The notes beneath the pieces were generated by a model. The model had not been told where the DNA came from and ran no database searches. It worked only from the letters and a program-made list of their open reading frames with translations. A DNA stretch of 64,000 bases from positions 2,682,001-2,746,000 of the forward strand of contig NZ_CP017781.1 of assembly GCF_001856665.1 (NCBI RefSeq), written 5' to 3'. Shown here piece by piece: positions 34,688-43,724 of the stretch. Origin of the DNA: Rhodobacter xanthinilyticus. Its GTDB lineage: Bacteria; Pseudomonadota; Alphaproteobacteria; Rhodobacterales; Rhodobacteraceae. A program made the position numbers and the translations under genes. Position 1 is the first letter of the stretch, and each line of letters opens with the position of its first letter.

Positions 34688-34714
34688 AAAGCCCCGCCAA
34701 CCGGCGGGGCTTTT
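34688..34714. terminator. Bidirectional terminator
   Basis: GCCCCGCC-AACC-GGCGGGGC with AAA before and TTTT after, between the convergent oligopeptidase and Hint genes. Confidence 0.92.
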
Positions 34715-34724
34715 GCTTTTGGGC

Positions 34725-35534
34725 TCAGTCCCAGAGGCTTTCCACCTCGAACCGGGTGAGCCTCGGGTGCAGCGGCGGGCCAAAGTCGCGCAGGCTCTCG
34801 ATCTGGGGGAAGAGCGCGCCGAAGAGGCTGAGCATCCGCGGCTCGACCATCTCCGCGAGCCCCTCGCCCGGGTGGTAGCTCTCCACCTCGAGCCCGGCCA
34901 CGCGCAGGCTGCCCTGCCGGGCGAGCACGACATGATAGACCGTGACCGGCGCGACGGGGGTGACCTCGATCACCGAAACCCCGTCGATGAAGGCGCGGGC
35001 GGGCACATAGGCCGCCTCGAGCCCCGTCGCCCGGCGCAGCCGCGCATCGCGCAGACAGATCCGCGCCCGCGCCCCGAGCAGAAGGTCGGGGCTCGGCCGC
35101 CCAACGCCGAGCGCATCCGAGGTGATCCGCGTCAGGCTGACGGCCTCGCCCTCCTCGGCGCCCGCGCCGGGGTAGAGCATCATCGAGCCGATCCAGGTGA
35201 TCGTCTCGACCCGCCCCTCGGCGGTGAGCGCGCGCATCCCCGGCACGAGGTCTTCGACCGCGACGGGGCCCTCCTCGGTGGCGACAACCGCGCCCCGGGC
35301 AAGCGCCGAGAACGCCTCCTCGAAGAGGGGTGTGGCCGGCGCCAGACGGGTGGAATTCTCGATCAATCCGTTGGGGGTGAGCCAGGCGGCCTCGTAACGG
35401 CGCGTCAGAGGCATCGCGCGCAGAGGCCGCCGGTCAGAACCCAGCGTGGCCCGTGGAAGTTGGGCCGGAACAGATACAACTTTCCCCGCTTCGGGCTGCG
35501 AGAGCCCAGCCGCGGAGCGGTGAGGAAACGACAT
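34725..35534 (-). CDS. Hint-domain protein
   Basis: A 269-residue protein with a Hedgehog/intein (Hint_2) domain: GAVVATEEGPVAVEDLVPGMRALTAEGRVETITWIG, then LLLGARARICLRD, and VYHVVLARQGSLRVAGLEVESYHPG. Such Rhodobacteraceae proteins are often annotated as Hint domain proteins with unknown targets. The splice-type N-terminal Cys/Ser is not evident; Gly-Ala precedes VVATEEG, so self-cleavage is doubtful. An upstream promoter lies at 35599-35627. Confidence 0.82.
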   Translation of the reverse strand: MSFPHRSAAGLSQPEAGKVVSVPAQLPRATLGSDRRPLRAMPLTRRYEAAWLTPNGLIENSTRLAPATPLFEEAFSALARGAVVATEEGPVAVEDLVPGMRALTAEGRVETITWIGSMMLYPGAGAEEGEAVSLTRITSDALGVGRPSPDLLLGARARICLRDARLRRATGLEAAYVPARAFIDGVSVIEVTPVAPVTVYHVVLARQGSLRVAGLEVESYHPGEGLAEMVEPRMLSLFGALFPQIESLRDFGPPLHPRLTRFEVESLWD

Positions 35535-35598
35535 GCGATCAGCCTTTCGGTCTGGTCACATCTGCGGCGGCCCCCACCGGTTGCAGAGAGACAAGGCC

Positions 35599-35627
35599 AA
35601 GATGCCCTCTGCGCGCAGTTTCGTCAA
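35599..35627 (-). promoter_or_regulatory. Promoter of the Hint gene
   Basis: On the minus strand TTGACG (35627-35622), 17-base spacer, CATCTT (35604-35599), in the 278-base gap before the gene. Apart from this, the gap shows only A/T-rich sequence around 35620-35650. Confidence 0.4.
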
Positions 35628-35812
35628 ATTTTTGCTGTAATTACGGCGGATTGCGCATCAGTCCGGCGCGTGGCGCAGGGACTGTTTCGGGGCGCGGCCC
35701 GGGGCGCCACACGGGCGCCACATTTGCCGAAATTTCGCCATCTTTCGCGGCGAATCGGTCTTCGGGAAAGGCGCGGTCCGGGGGTGGCAGCCCCCGGCCG
35801 CTCGCGGCGGTC

Positions 35813-35986
35813 TCAGCTGGCGCGCAGCGCCCGCGCCGAGAGGGCACGCGGAATTTCACGTTCGGCGCGGCGCGCGATCATCTCGGCGCGGCGCGGCCCC
35901 CGGGCCCAGGGCATCACGACCTCGGTCTTCGCGGCGTCGCGGATCACCGATTTCATCCAGCGGGGGGTGGTGTTGGAAACGGTCAT
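35813..35986 (-). CDS. Small basic protein, 57 residues
   Basis: A small ORF starting MTVSNTTPRWMKSVIRDAAK and ending ALSARALRAS, with about a quarter basic residues and no hydrophobic segment. AGGAG lies eight bases before the ATG at 35986, which supports translation from here rather than an upstream ATG. The protein could bind nucleic acid. I recognise no family; it is a hypothetical small gene between the Hint gene and pgeF. Confidence 0.6.
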   Translation of the reverse strand: MTVSNTTPRWMKSVIRDAAKTEVVMPWARGPRRAEMIARRAEREIPRALSARALRAS

Positions 35987-36153
35987 GGTCGGCTCCTGCT
36001 CTGGTGCTCGTGGGTTTGTTTCGGGTCTGTCGCCCGGATGACCCTTTATCGCGCCCCATTGCGGCAAGGTTTTGGCAAGTTTGATGGAATTTTCGCGCCG
36101 CCCGCGCCGGAAATATGGCAGGGCGATTGTTTCGAAACCCGAAAAAATCAGCA

Positions 36154-36183
36154 AAAAACGCGGCCCCGCCGGGGAGCCGCGTC
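36154..36183 (-). terminator. lgt-midA-pgeF terminator
   Basis: ACGCGGC (36159-36165) pairs with GCCGCGT (36177-36183), with inner CCC/GGG, and the minus strand runs on into TTTTTT. It lies 40 bases beyond the pgeF stop. Confidence 0.88.
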
Positions 36184-36222
36184 AAAATTGAGGCAATTTG
36201 ATGAAAATTGCCGGGATCCGCC

Positions 36223-36984
36223 TCAGAGCCGGATCGCCGAGATCAGCCGCCCGTAATCGGCCTCGCCCGCGTGAGTCGCGCGACGGAAGGAATAGAAGCG
36301 CTCCGGGTCGGAATAGGTGCAATGCCGCGTCCATTCGGCTGCGCCCACCCCGGCCGCGCGCAGCCGGTAAAGCCCGAAGGCGGGCAGATCGAACATCGGC
36401 TTGCCGTTCGGCCCGCCCGCGAAGAAGCGCGCATAGTCCGGGTCTTCGACGAGGAAGTTTTCCATGAAATCATGGCCGACCTCATAGGCGCGCTGCGAGA
36501 TGCACGGCCCGATGACGGCGGTGATATTGGCGCGCTCGGCGCCGAGCGCCTCCATCGCGGCGACGGTGGCCTCGAGCACCCCCTCGAGCGCGCCGCGCCA
36601 GCCGGCATGGGCCGCGCCGATCACCCCCGCGGCACGGTCGGCAAAGAGCACCGGCTCGCAATCGGCGGTGAGGACGCTGAGAGCGAGCCCCGGCGTCGCG
36701 GTCACGATCGCATCGGCGCGCACGGGTTCGGTGAGCGGGCCGGTGACGGTCGCGACATCGGGGGAATGGATCTGATGCACGCCGATCAGCCGCTCGGGCG
36801 CGACGCCCATCGCGGCGGCCACGCGCGCGCGGTTGACATCGACCGCGCCGGTCAGATCGCTCGAGCCATGGCCGCAGTTGAGCCCGGAAAACACCCCCGA
36901 AGAGGCGCCGCCCTTGCGGGTGAAGAACCCATGCGCGACGCCCTCAAGGGCTTGAGACGTCAGGATTTCAAGCGTGGTCGACAT
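36223..36984 (-). CDS. pgeF: PgeF-family (laccase-domain) protein
   Basis: A 253-residue protein of the YfiH/PgeF family, which in E. coli removes wrongly built L-Ser muropeptides (peptidoglycan editing). The metal-site residues Cys and His are visible in LTADCEPVLFAD and GAAHAGWRGALEGV. It starts 17 bases inside midA, forming a translationally coupled lgt-midA-pgeF unit. Confidence 0.9.
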   Translation of the reverse strand: MSTTLEILTSQALEGVAHGFFTRKGGASSGVFSGLNCGHGSSDLTGAVDVNRARVAAAMGVAPERLIGVHQIHSPDVATVTGPLTEPVRADAIVTATPGLALSVLTADCEPVLFADRAAGVIGAAHAGWRGALEGVLEATVAAMEALGAERANITAVIGPCISQRAYEVGHDFMENFLVEDPDYARFFAGGPNGKPMFDLPAFGLYRLRAAGVGAAEWTRHCTYSDPERFYSFRRATHAGEADYGRLISAIRL

Positions 36985-38077
36985 CGGAGGGCCTCGAGGA
37001 GCTGGCCGCGTCGAAGCCCGGGGGCAGCGGCGCGGTCCGGGGGAAGATCGCGAGCGTTTGGAACAACTGACCCATTTCCGCGGGGTGGGTCAAGCGCCGA
37101 TGCGCGGCGATATGGGCCTCGAGCGCGGCGCCCGTCAGCCCGCGCGCGAGGCTTTGGGCGCGCGCGGTGATGCCGAGGCGCTCGAGCAGCACGCCCTGCG
37201 CGGTCATCGCCGAGACCTCGGCGCCCACGGCACGGGCGGCGCGCGCGAGCGGCGCGAAGGCGACGTGCGCGGTCAGATCGGCCGCGCCGGGCTCGGCCAG
37301 CGGGTCGACCGGCGCATGGCCGCGCAGCGCCTGAAACGTATCGCCGAGGCTTTGCCAATGGCCGTAATCGAGAAAGATCGCGACCCCGCCATGGGCCGCG
37401 ATCCGTGCCGCGATCTCGGCCACGAAGGGCGGCGCGGCGGGGCAGAGCTCGACCACATCGCCCTCGCGCGTGTCGGCCAGACGCGGGCCGAGCGCGGCCA
37501 CCTCCATCGGCGGGGTGAGCCCGAAGGCAAGCCCGCCCGCGGGGCCGAGCCCGACCTGACGCTCGCACCAGGCCGGGCCGCGGCGCTCGAACTGGCGGAT
37601 CGGCAGGGCGTCGAGAAACTCGTTCGCGACGAGGAAGACCGGCCCCTCGGGCAGGCTCGCGGCGCTCTCGTGCCAGGTGACCGGGTGGCCCGCGAGGCGC
37701 GCGGCCTGGATCTCTCGCAAGGTGGCCGAGGCCTCGATCAGATGCACCTGCGCGGCCGCCGCCATGCCCGGCACCGAGCCGATCGCGCGCAGCATATCGG
37801 CCATCAAGGTGCCCCGCCCCGGCCCCGGCTCGACGAGCAGGAAGGGCGCGGGCCGGCCTTGGTCGATCCAGACCTGCGCCAGCGCAAGGCCCAGCATCTC
37901 GCCAAACATCTGGCTGATCTCGGGCGCGGTGATGAAATCGCCCGCCGTGCCGAACGGGTCGCGGGTGGCGTAATAGCCATGCGCGGGGTTCAAGAGGCAC
38001 TCGGCCATGAAATGATCGAGCCGCATCGGCCCCTCGGCGGCGATCCGCCGCGCGAGGATCTCGCCCAAGGGCGTCAT
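36968..38077 (-). CDS. MidA/NDUFAF7-like methyltransferase
   Basis: A 369-residue SAM-dependent methyltransferase (DUF185). The SAM site is [18 protein letters not shown] and [12 protein letters not shown] follows. The human counterpart, NDUFAF7, methylates an arginine of complex I subunit NDUFS2; a bacterial role in complex I is inference. It starts at ATG 38077 overlapping the lgt stop (ATGA), and ends inside pgeF. Confidence 0.9.
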   Translation of the reverse strand: MTPLGEILARRIAAEGPMRLDHFMAECLLNPAHGYYATRDPFGTAGDFITAPEISQMFGEMLGLALAQVWIDQGRPAPFLLVEPGPGRGTLMADMLRAIGSVPGMAAAAQVHLIEASATLREIQAARLAGHPVTWHESAASLPEGPVFLVANEFLDALPIRQFERRGPAWCERQVGLGPAGGLAFGLTPPMEVAALGPRLADTREGDVVELCPAAPPFVAEIAARIAAHGGVAIFLDYGHWQSLGDTFQALRGHAPVDPLAEPGAADLTAHVAFAPLARAARAVGAEVSAMTAQGVLLERLGITARAQSLARGLTGAALEAHIAAHRRLTHPAEMGQLFQTLAIFPRTAPLPPGFDAASSSRPSDVDHA

Positions 38078-38955
38078 GCCCGCGCCTCGCGCGCCCGCAC
38101 GATCAGCCAGACGCCGACCAGAACCATCGGGATCGAGAGGATCTGGCCCATGGTCAGCCCGCCCGCGCCGAATTGCAGCGCGTAGCCCAGCGGGTTGGTG
38201 TCGGAGGCGAATTGCGCATCGGGCTGGCGGAAGAGCTCGACAAAGCCGCGCGCGAGCCCGTAGCCCGCGAGGAAGGCGCCGAAGATCCGCCCCGGGCGGG
38301 CGAGCGCGCCGGCCTGCATCATCAGCCAGAGCACCGCGAAGAGCAAAAGCCCCTCGAGCCCGGCCTCGTAGAGCTGCGAGGGGTGGCGCGCGCAGGCGCC
38401 GTCGACCTGGCCCGCCCAGGCCCCGCAGAGCTGCGCCTCGGGCACCGGGAAGATCACCCCCCAGGGCGCATCGGTCGGCCGGCCCCAGAGCTCGGGCTTG
38501 ATGAAATTCGCAAGCCGCCCGAGGAAGAGCCCGATCGGCGCGACCAGCGCCGCGGCATCGGCCACCGACAGCGTGGGCAGCGCATTGCGCCGGCAATAGA
38601 GCGCGATCGCCACCACGACGCCGAGGAAGCCGCCGTGGAAGGACATGCCGCCCTGCCAGACCTTGAGGATTTCCAAGGGGTTGGCGAGGTAATAGCCGGG
38701 TTGGTAGAAGGCCACGAAGCCCAGCCGCCCGCCGAGCACCACGCCGAGGATCACCCAGGTGAGCAGGTCCTCGACCTGGCCCGGGCGCATCGGCGCCACC
38801 CCGCCCCAGAGTTTCGGGCGCTCCATCAGCCCCGCGATGATCCGCCAGCCCGCGACGAGCCCGACGATATAGGCCAGCGCATACCAGCGGATCGGCAGGT
38901 CGATCCCGGGGATGACGAAGGCGTTGGGGTCGATCTCGGGGAAGGGAATGGCCAT
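38074..38955 (-). CDS. lgt: Lgt, prolipoprotein diacylglyceryl transferase
   Basis: Inner-membrane enzyme that adds diacylglycerol to the lipobox Cys of prolipoproteins. The 293-residue product has seven hydrophobic segments and the Lgt motifs [10 protein letters not shown] and [21 protein letters not shown]. It begins the lgt-midA-pgeF operon. Confidence 0.95.
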   Translation of the reverse strand: MAIPFPEIDPNAFVIPGIDLPIRWYALAYIVGLVAGWRIIAGLMERPKLWGGVAPMRPGQVEDLLTWVILGVVLGGRLGFVAFYQPGYYLANPLEILKVWQGGMSFHGGFLGVVVAIALYCRRNALPTLSVADAAALVAPIGLFLGRLANFIKPELWGRPTDAPWGVIFPVPEAQLCGAWAGQVDGACARHPSQLYEAGLEGLLLFAVLWLMMQAGALARPGRIFGAFLAGYGLARGFVELFRQPDAQFASDTNPLGYALQFGAGGLTMGQILSIPMVLVGVWLIVRAREARA

Positions 38956-39112
38956 GAGCTCCTCCTGGGTCGGGGCGGAGAAAGCCTTGAGTGCGCGGCG
39001 AAGTCAACCACCCGGGCGCGGCGGCGCCTGGGGGGTCTTGGCTCTGCGGGGCCTTGTCTCGGGGCGGATCCCTGCGCATATAGGGAGAAAGCGGAGCCAA
39101 GCGGAGAAAGCG

Positions 39113-39358
39113 ATGCAAGCGCCCAACAAATTGTTCGACGAAATGTCCAAGCTGATGACCAATGCGATGGGCGTGGCGCAGGGCGCCAAGACCGAAGCCG
39201 AGACCGCGATGAAGAGCTGGATGGATCGCTGGCTGGCCGACCGCGATTTCGTCACCCGCGAGGAATTCGACGCGGTGAAGGCGATGGCGGCGAAGGCGCG
39301 CGAGGAGAATGAGGCGCTCAAGGCCCGGCTCGAGGCGCTGGAGGCGAAGGCGGGCTGA
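39113..39358 (+). CDS. ubiK: UbiK-type ubiquinone accessory factor
   Basis: An 81-residue protein of the BMFP/UbiK family, ending in a coiled coil (AKAREENEALKARLEALEAK). In E. coli UbiK binds UbiJ and lipids to support ubiquinone synthesis in the cytosol. The family start FDEMSKLMTNAMGVAQG is clear, and GGAG precedes ATG 39113. Confidence 0.88.
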   Translation: MQAPNKLFDEMSKLMTNAMGVAQGAKTEAETAMKSWMDRWLADRDFVTREEFDAVKAMAAKAREENEALKARLEALEAKAG

Positions 39359-39380
39359 GGCCCTTGCCGCGCGAGATCGC

Positions 39381-39408
39381 AAACCGGGTCGGTTCGGCCC
39401 GGTTTTTT
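39381..39408 (+). terminator. ubiK terminator
   Basis: AAACCGGG and CCCGGTTT form an 8-bp stem over a 9-base loop, ending in a run of six T. Confidence 0.9.
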
Positions 39409-39440
39409 CATGCCCGGCGGGGCGCGGGTTTTGCGGGCGG

Positions 39441-39474
39441 AGCCTCCGGCGGGGATATTTGGGGCAAGATGAAA
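39441..39474. repeat. Subfamily A half-site, variant
   Basis: GCCTCCGGCGGGGATATTTG followed by GGGCAAGATGAAA is a single left half of the subfamily A palindrome. It is in the gap between the convergent ubiK and NUDIX genes, eight bases from the NUDIX stop. Confidence 0.7.
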
Positions 39475-39481
39475 GGCGGCG

Positions 39482-39910
39482 TCAGCGCGCCGTGAGGGCG
39501 CGGGCGAGCACCTCGTCGACGCGCGCCGACATCGGCAGGGCGCGGGCGAGCACGGTTTCAACGGGCACCCAGGCGGCCTCGAGCGCGTCATCGGCGGCGG
39601 TGGGCGCGCCGGTTGCGCCGTGGCAGGCGACCGCGACGAGGTGGTAATGGAAGGCGACGGCGCCTGTGGCATCGTGGCTGATCGCATCGGTCTGGCCGAG
39701 GATCGCGCCGGGGCGGGCGGTGAGGCCGGTTTCCTCGGCCAGTTCGCGCGCGGCGGCCGCCTCGACGGTCTCGCCCCAATCGACCTTGCCGCCGGGAAAG
39801 CCCCACAGCCCCTGATCGGGCGGGTTGGCGCGGCGCACCAGAAGCACTTCGCTGGCCGAGGCATTCAGCGCGACGGCGAGCACGCCCAGCCGCGGCACCG
39901 GCGCGCTCAT
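39482..39910 (-). CDS. NUDIX hydrolase
   Basis: A 142-residue NUDIX pyrophosphohydrolase. The NUDIX box is visible as GGKVDWGE followed by RELAEETGL. The substrate is not predictable; the sequence [19 protein letters not shown] resembles ADP-ribose or mutT-like members. It overlaps the upstream membrane-protein gene by four bases, so the two are coupled. Confidence 0.9.
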   Translation of the reverse strand: MSAPVPRLGVLAVALNASASEVLLVRRANPPDQGLWGFPGGKVDWGETVEAAAARELAEETGLTARPGAILGQTDAISHDATGAVAFHYHLVAVACHGATGAPTAADDALEAAWVPVETVLARALPMSARVDEVLARALTAR

Positions 39911-40206
39911 GGCGCGCTGAGCCGGGTCTGGCCGAGGAGCGCGCCCTCGGGGGAGTAGAGGAGCACCTCGCCGCCCTGGCCCAGCACCACGACGCGGCCC
40001 TCGGCGAAGCTGACCGAGAGCGCGGTGACGCCTTCGGGCAGGGTGATCGCGGCGGGCAGCGCGGGCGCGCGCCCTTGGGCCGGCAGGCGGATGACAAGCA
40101 GCGCGACGATGGTTATAAGCCCTGCGATCATCGTGACCGCCAGCGCCGTCACCAGCAATTTGAGAAAGCGCACCTCGGGCAGCGGGGGCGGATCGGAAGG
40201 CATCAT
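39907..40206 (-). CDS. Single-span membrane protein (probably DUF6476)
   Basis: A protein of about 99 residues with one membrane helix ([23 protein letters not shown]) after a short Pro/Asp-rich N-terminus and a periplasmic beta-rich tail. It looks like the Rhodobacterales DUF6476 group, by recall only. Its start is uncertain (40203, 40206 or 40215). The last two overlap the divergent rluD start at 40205, so the two genes must share an extremely compact promoter region. Confidence 0.65.
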   Translation of the reverse strand: MMPSDPPPLPEVRFLKLLVTALAVTMIAGLITIVALLVIRLPAQGRAPALPAAITLPEGVTALSVSFAEGRVVVLGQGGEVLLYSPEGALLGQTRLSAP

Positions 40207-41263
40207 GTCGGACATGGAAGAACGCATCCTGCGGCTGGAAATCGAGGCCGGAGAGGACGGAAACCCTCCCTTCGACCGTCTTGATAAGGCCTTGGCGGCG
40301 ATTGTGCCAGAGGAGGCGGCGCTCTCGCGCTCGCGGCTGGCGCGGATGATCGCCGAGGGCGCGGTGACGCGCGACGGCGTGGCGGTAACCGATCAGAAGG
40401 CGCGCGTCGCCCCCGGCGAGATCTATCAGATCGCGCTCGAGCCACCGCGCAGCGTCGAGACTTTGGCGCAGGAGATCCCGCTCACCGTGCTCTGGGAGGA
40501 CGCGGATCTGATCGTCATCGACAAGCCCGCGGGGATGGTCGTGCACCCCGCGCCCGGCTCGGAGGACGGCACGCTCGTCAACGCGCTCTTGCATCATTTC
40601 GGCGGCAAGCTCTCCGGCGTGGGCGGCGAGGCGCGGCCGGGGATCGTGCACCGCATCGACAAGGAAACCTCGGGGCTGCTCGTCGTCGCGAAATCCGATC
40701 GGGCGCATCACGGCCTTGCGGCGCAATTCGAGAAGCACAGCGTCCACCGCCATTATCTTGCGGTCTGCACCGGCGTGCCCGAGGCCTCCGACCCGCGGCT
40801 GCGCGGCACGCCGGGGGTGAGCTTCGAGGCGGGCAACATCCTCAAGATCACCTCGCAGCTTGCCCGCCACAAGACCGACCGTCAGCGTCAGGCGGTGCTC
40901 TTTCACGGCGGGCGCCATGCGGTCACCCGCGCCCGCGTCGTCGAGGCGTTCGCCGGCGCCGCGGCGCTCATCGATTGCTGGCTCGAGACCGGGCGCACGC
41001 ATCAGATCCGCGTGCATCTGGCCCATGCCGGCCACGGGCTGATCGGCGACCCGACCTATGGCGGGCGGCGCAAGCTGCCGGCCAAGGCGGTGGGCGCGGC
41101 GGCGGCCGAGGCGGCGGCGGCCTTCCCGCGGCAGGCGCTGCATGCCGCGACGCTGGGCTTCCTCCATCCGGTGAGCGGCGAAGAGCTGAGCTTCAGCTCG
41201 CCGCTGCCCGCCGATATCGAGGCGCTGCTGGCGGCGCTGCGGGCAGGGGCCGAGGGCGCTTAA
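40205..41263 (+). CDS. rluD: RluD-type 23S rRNA pseudouridine synthase
   Basis: A 352-residue pseudouridine synthase of the RluA/RluD family, with an N-terminal S4 domain ([25 protein letters not shown]) and the catalytic Asp in [32 protein letters not shown] completes the active site. It probably modifies helix 69 of 23S rRNA. GGAAGG at 40195-40200 supports the ATG at 40205. Confidence 0.92.
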   Translation: MSDMEERILRLEIEAGEDGNPPFDRLDKALAAIVPEEAALSRSRLARMIAEGAVTRDGVAVTDQKARVAPGEIYQIALEPPRSVETLAQEIPLTVLWEDADLIVIDKPAGMVVHPAPGSEDGTLVNALLHHFGGKLSGVGGEARPGIVHRIDKETSGLLVVAKSDRAHHGLAAQFEKHSVHRHYLAVCTGVPEASDPRLRGTPGVSFEAGNILKITSQLARHKTDRQRQAVLFHGGRHAVTRARVVEAFAGAAALIDCWLETGRTHQIRVHLAHAGHGLIGDPTYGGRRKLPAKAVGAAAAEAAAAFPRQALHAATLGFLHPVSGEELSFSSPLPADIEALLAALRAGAEGA

Positions 41264-41318
41264 GCGGGCGTTAACCGGGCGCGGCTATTCTGCGCGGGTT
41301 CTGCCCGGAGCCCGTGCG

Positions 41319-42584
41319 ATGCTCTCCTCGATTCCCTCCGTCAGCCTGACCACCGCCGCGAGCCCGAAGCGCGACGCGGCGAGCCTCTATGCCGCCGATC
41401 TGCCGGTGCAAGAGGCCGAGATGGCCGAGAAACAGGCCTGGCTCGAGGAGGTCTTCGTGACCCCGCCGGGCGCGCCGACCACGCGCGAGACCCTGCGCCT
41501 GCGCGCGCGCACCGAACATCTGACCCGCGCGCTCGACCGGCTCGTGGCGGCGCAGGCCGCGGCATCCGGGCTCGCCGCGCAGGCCAATGGCGTGACCGCC
41601 CTCGCCTCGGGCTCCGCGCGGCTCTCGGGGGGCTTCACGCTCGCGGTTTCGGGCACGCGCGTCGCGGGCCTCTACACCGATTTCAAGGCCGGCCTCTCGC
41701 CCGCCGATTATTACAACGACGCCCGCCGCGCCGACCGCGTCACGATCAGCGCCGATCTCGTCACCCAGGTCGATACCGCGGGCGGCGATGACACGCTCTC
41801 GATCTCGGCCGATCGGGTGAGCCAGATCTACACCGGCAACGACGCCGACACGCTGGTCATCGCGGCGCGGATGGTGCGCAACATTTTCACCGAGGAGGAC
41901 ACCCGCGACGCCACCACGCGCCCGGGCGCCGATAGCGTCACGATCGCGGCGGCGCTTGTCGAGGGCGTCTTCACCGGCGGCGGCGATGATACGATCACCC
42001 TCGCGGCGGAGCGTGTCGACATGATCGACAGCGGCGCGGGCGATGACCGGATCACAATCGCGGCGGGGCTCGTCGCCGCGGTCTACGCCGGCGCGGGCAA
42101 CGACCGGATCGAGGTGCAGGCCATTGCCGGGCGCCAATGGGTCGGCTGGGGCGACGAGATCGAGCCCGTGCCCGACCTCTCCACCCCCGAGGCGCGCCTC
42201 GCCGCGAGCGCCACCGTCGGCGCGATCTCCGCCGGCGCGGGCAATGACGAGATCCATATCGCCGCAGCCGGGCCGATCGGCGTCGCAGGCGAGGCGGGCG
42301 ACGACCGGATCTTCCTCGAGGGCGGCTCGGTCTCGCTCTTCACCGGCCCGGTCGACGGCCATGACACCGTGACGCTCGGCGCCGGGACCGAGCTGATCAT
42401 CCGTCTCGCCCGGCCGATCGAGAGCTATGCGCTCAGCCGCGGCGACGACAGCCTGATCCTCACCCTCGGCTCGGGCTCGATCACGCTGCACGGCGTGGCC
42501 GCGGCGGGGATGATCGCGGTGCAGCTGAGCGAGGGCCCGCCCGAGGTGCTCTGGCCCGGCGCGGCGCTCGACCGCAGCGCCTGA
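41319..42584 (+). CDS. Degenerate RTX-like beta-solenoid protein
   Basis: A 421-residue protein with no signal peptide. Residues 30-95 are helical. From about residue 138 to 265 there are 19-residue repeats such as DDTLSISADRVSQIYTGND and DDTITLAAERVDMIDSGAG, each holding one GxGxDxhx turn like an RTX nonapeptide, plus a ten-residue strand. A second set follows at about 299-353. RTX export would need a C-terminal signal, and calcium binding is plausible. I recognise no named family. Confidence 0.6.
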   Translation: MLSSIPSVSLTTAASPKRDAASLYAADLPVQEAEMAEKQAWLEEVFVTPPGAPTTRETLRLRARTEHLTRALDRLVAAQAAASGLAAQANGVTALASGSARLSGGFTLAVSGTRVAGLYTDFKAGLSPADYYNDARRADRVTISADLVTQVDTAGGDDTLSISADRVSQIYTGNDADTLVIAARMVRNIFTEEDTRDATTRPGADSVTIAAALVEGVFTGGGDDTITLAAERVDMIDSGAGDDRITIAAGLVAAVYAGAGNDRIEVQAIAGRQWVGWGDEIEPVPDLSTPEARLAASATVGAISAGAGNDEIHIAAAGPIGVAGEAGDDRIFLEGGSVSLFTGPVDGHDTVTLGAGTELIIRLARPIESYALSRGDDSLILTLGSGSITLHGVAAAGMIAVQLSEGPPEVLWPGAALDRSA

Positions 42585-42693
42585 GCCCCCGCCCCCGCCC
42601 TGCCCCCGCCCCTGCCCCCTTGAACGCCGACGGAAAGCGGTTCATCTTCCGTTCAGCTTTTCGTGAGACGCTTCGCGGCGCGCCCCAGAAGGG

Positions 42694-42721
42694 TTGAATG
42701 CGCCGCCGAGTCACCCCATTT
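42694..42721 (+). promoter_or_regulatory. Sigma-32-like promoter of rpoH
   Basis: TTGAAT (42694-42699), 14 bases, then CCCCATTT (42714-42721) fits the heat-shock consensus CTTGAAA-N11-16-CCCCATNT closely. It lies 34 bases before the rpoH start, so rpoH may sustain its own expression. Confidence 0.55.
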
Positions 42722-42754
42722 CGGGGCCAAAGCGACAGGTCTGAAAGGGACTGA

Positions 42755-43654
42755 ATGACGAGTTATGCCAATCTGCCGGCACCGAGCCCCGAACAGGGTC
42801 TCAACCGCTACCTGCAGGAGATCCGGAAGTTCCCGCTTCTGGAGCCCGAGGAGGAGTATATGCTGGCGAAACGCTGGGCCGACCATCAGGACCCGGAGGC
42901 CGCGCACCAGCTCGTCACCTCGCACCTGCGCCTCGCCGCGAAAATCGCCATGGGCTACCGGGGCTATGGCCTGCCGCAGGCCGAGGTGATCTCGGAGGCG
43001 AATGTCGGCCTGATGCAGGCCGTCAAACGGTTCGACCCGGAGAAGGGCTTCCGCCTCGCGACCTATGCGATGTGGTGGATCCGCGCCGCGATTCAGGAAT
43101 ATATCCTGCGGTCGTGGAGCCTCGTGAAGCTCGGCACCACCTCGGCGCAAAAGAAGCTGTTTTTCAACCTGCGCAAGGCGAAATCGAAGATCGGCGCCTA
43201 TGAAGACGGCGATATGCGCCCCGAAAACGTCGCCAGGATCGCCCGCGATCTGAACGTGACCGAGCAGGAGGTGGTCGATATGAACCGCCGCCTCGCGGGC
43301 GCGGATGCCTCGCTCAACGCTCAGGTCGGCTCGGCCGAGGGCGACAGCGCGACGCAATGGCAAGACTGGCTCGAGGATGAGGATGCCGATCAGGCGGAGG
43401 CCTTCGCCGAGGCCGACGAGCTGCAGGCGCGCCGCGCGCTCTTGCTCTCGGCGATGGATACGCTCAACGAACGCGAGCGCGATGTGCTGATGCAGCGGCG
43501 CCTGCGCGATGACCCGGTGACGCTCGAAGAGCTCTCCGAAACCTATGGCGTCTCGCGCGAACGGATCCGCCAGATCGAGGTGCGCGCCTTCGAGAAGCTG
43601 CAAAAGCGCATCCGCGAGCTTGCCCGCGAAAAGGGCATGGGGATCCCCGCCTGA
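42755..43654 (+). CDS. rpoH: Heat-shock sigma factor RpoH (RpoHI type)
   Basis: A 299-residue sigma-32 that directs RNA polymerase to heat-shock genes. Regions 1.2-2.4 are visible in NRYLQEIRKFPLLEPEEEYMLA and FRLATYAMWWIRAAIQEYIL, the RpoH box in QKKLFFNLRKAKSKI and region 4.2 in LEELSETYGVSRERIRQIEVRAFEKL. The opening closely resembles RpoHI of Rhodobacter sphaeroides. GAAAGGGA precedes the start. The Gfo/Idh/MocA gene is next on the same strand. Confidence 0.95.
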   Translation: MTSYANLPAPSPEQGLNRYLQEIRKFPLLEPEEEYMLAKRWADHQDPEAAHQLVTSHLRLAAKIAMGYRGYGLPQAEVISEANVGLMQAVKRFDPEKGFRLATYAMWWIRAAIQEYILRSWSLVKLGTTSAQKKLFFNLRKAKSKIGAYEDGDMRPENVARIARDLNVTEQEVVDMNRRLAGADASLNAQVGSAEGDSATQWQDWLEDEDADQAEAFAEADELQARRALLLSAMDTLNERERDVLMQRRLRDDPVTLEELSETYGVSRERIRQIEVRAFEKLQKRIRELAREKGMGIPA

Positions 43655-43724
43655 CCAAGCGCGCCCCGCTTGCCGCCCCCGGCCCACGCCGCTAGGCTCG
43701 GGCGAAAGCCGCAAGGAGGGTGCG

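Noticed and set aside
34725-35534. Self-splicing intein
   Set aside because: The Hint domain lacks a clear N-terminal Cys/Ser and a C-terminal His-Asn; no split host protein surrounds it.
36968-39382. A single 804-codon minus-strand frame covering midA and beyond
   Set aside because: The upstream half is out of frame with lgt and has no conserved features; midA starts at 38077 with a normal lgt overlap.
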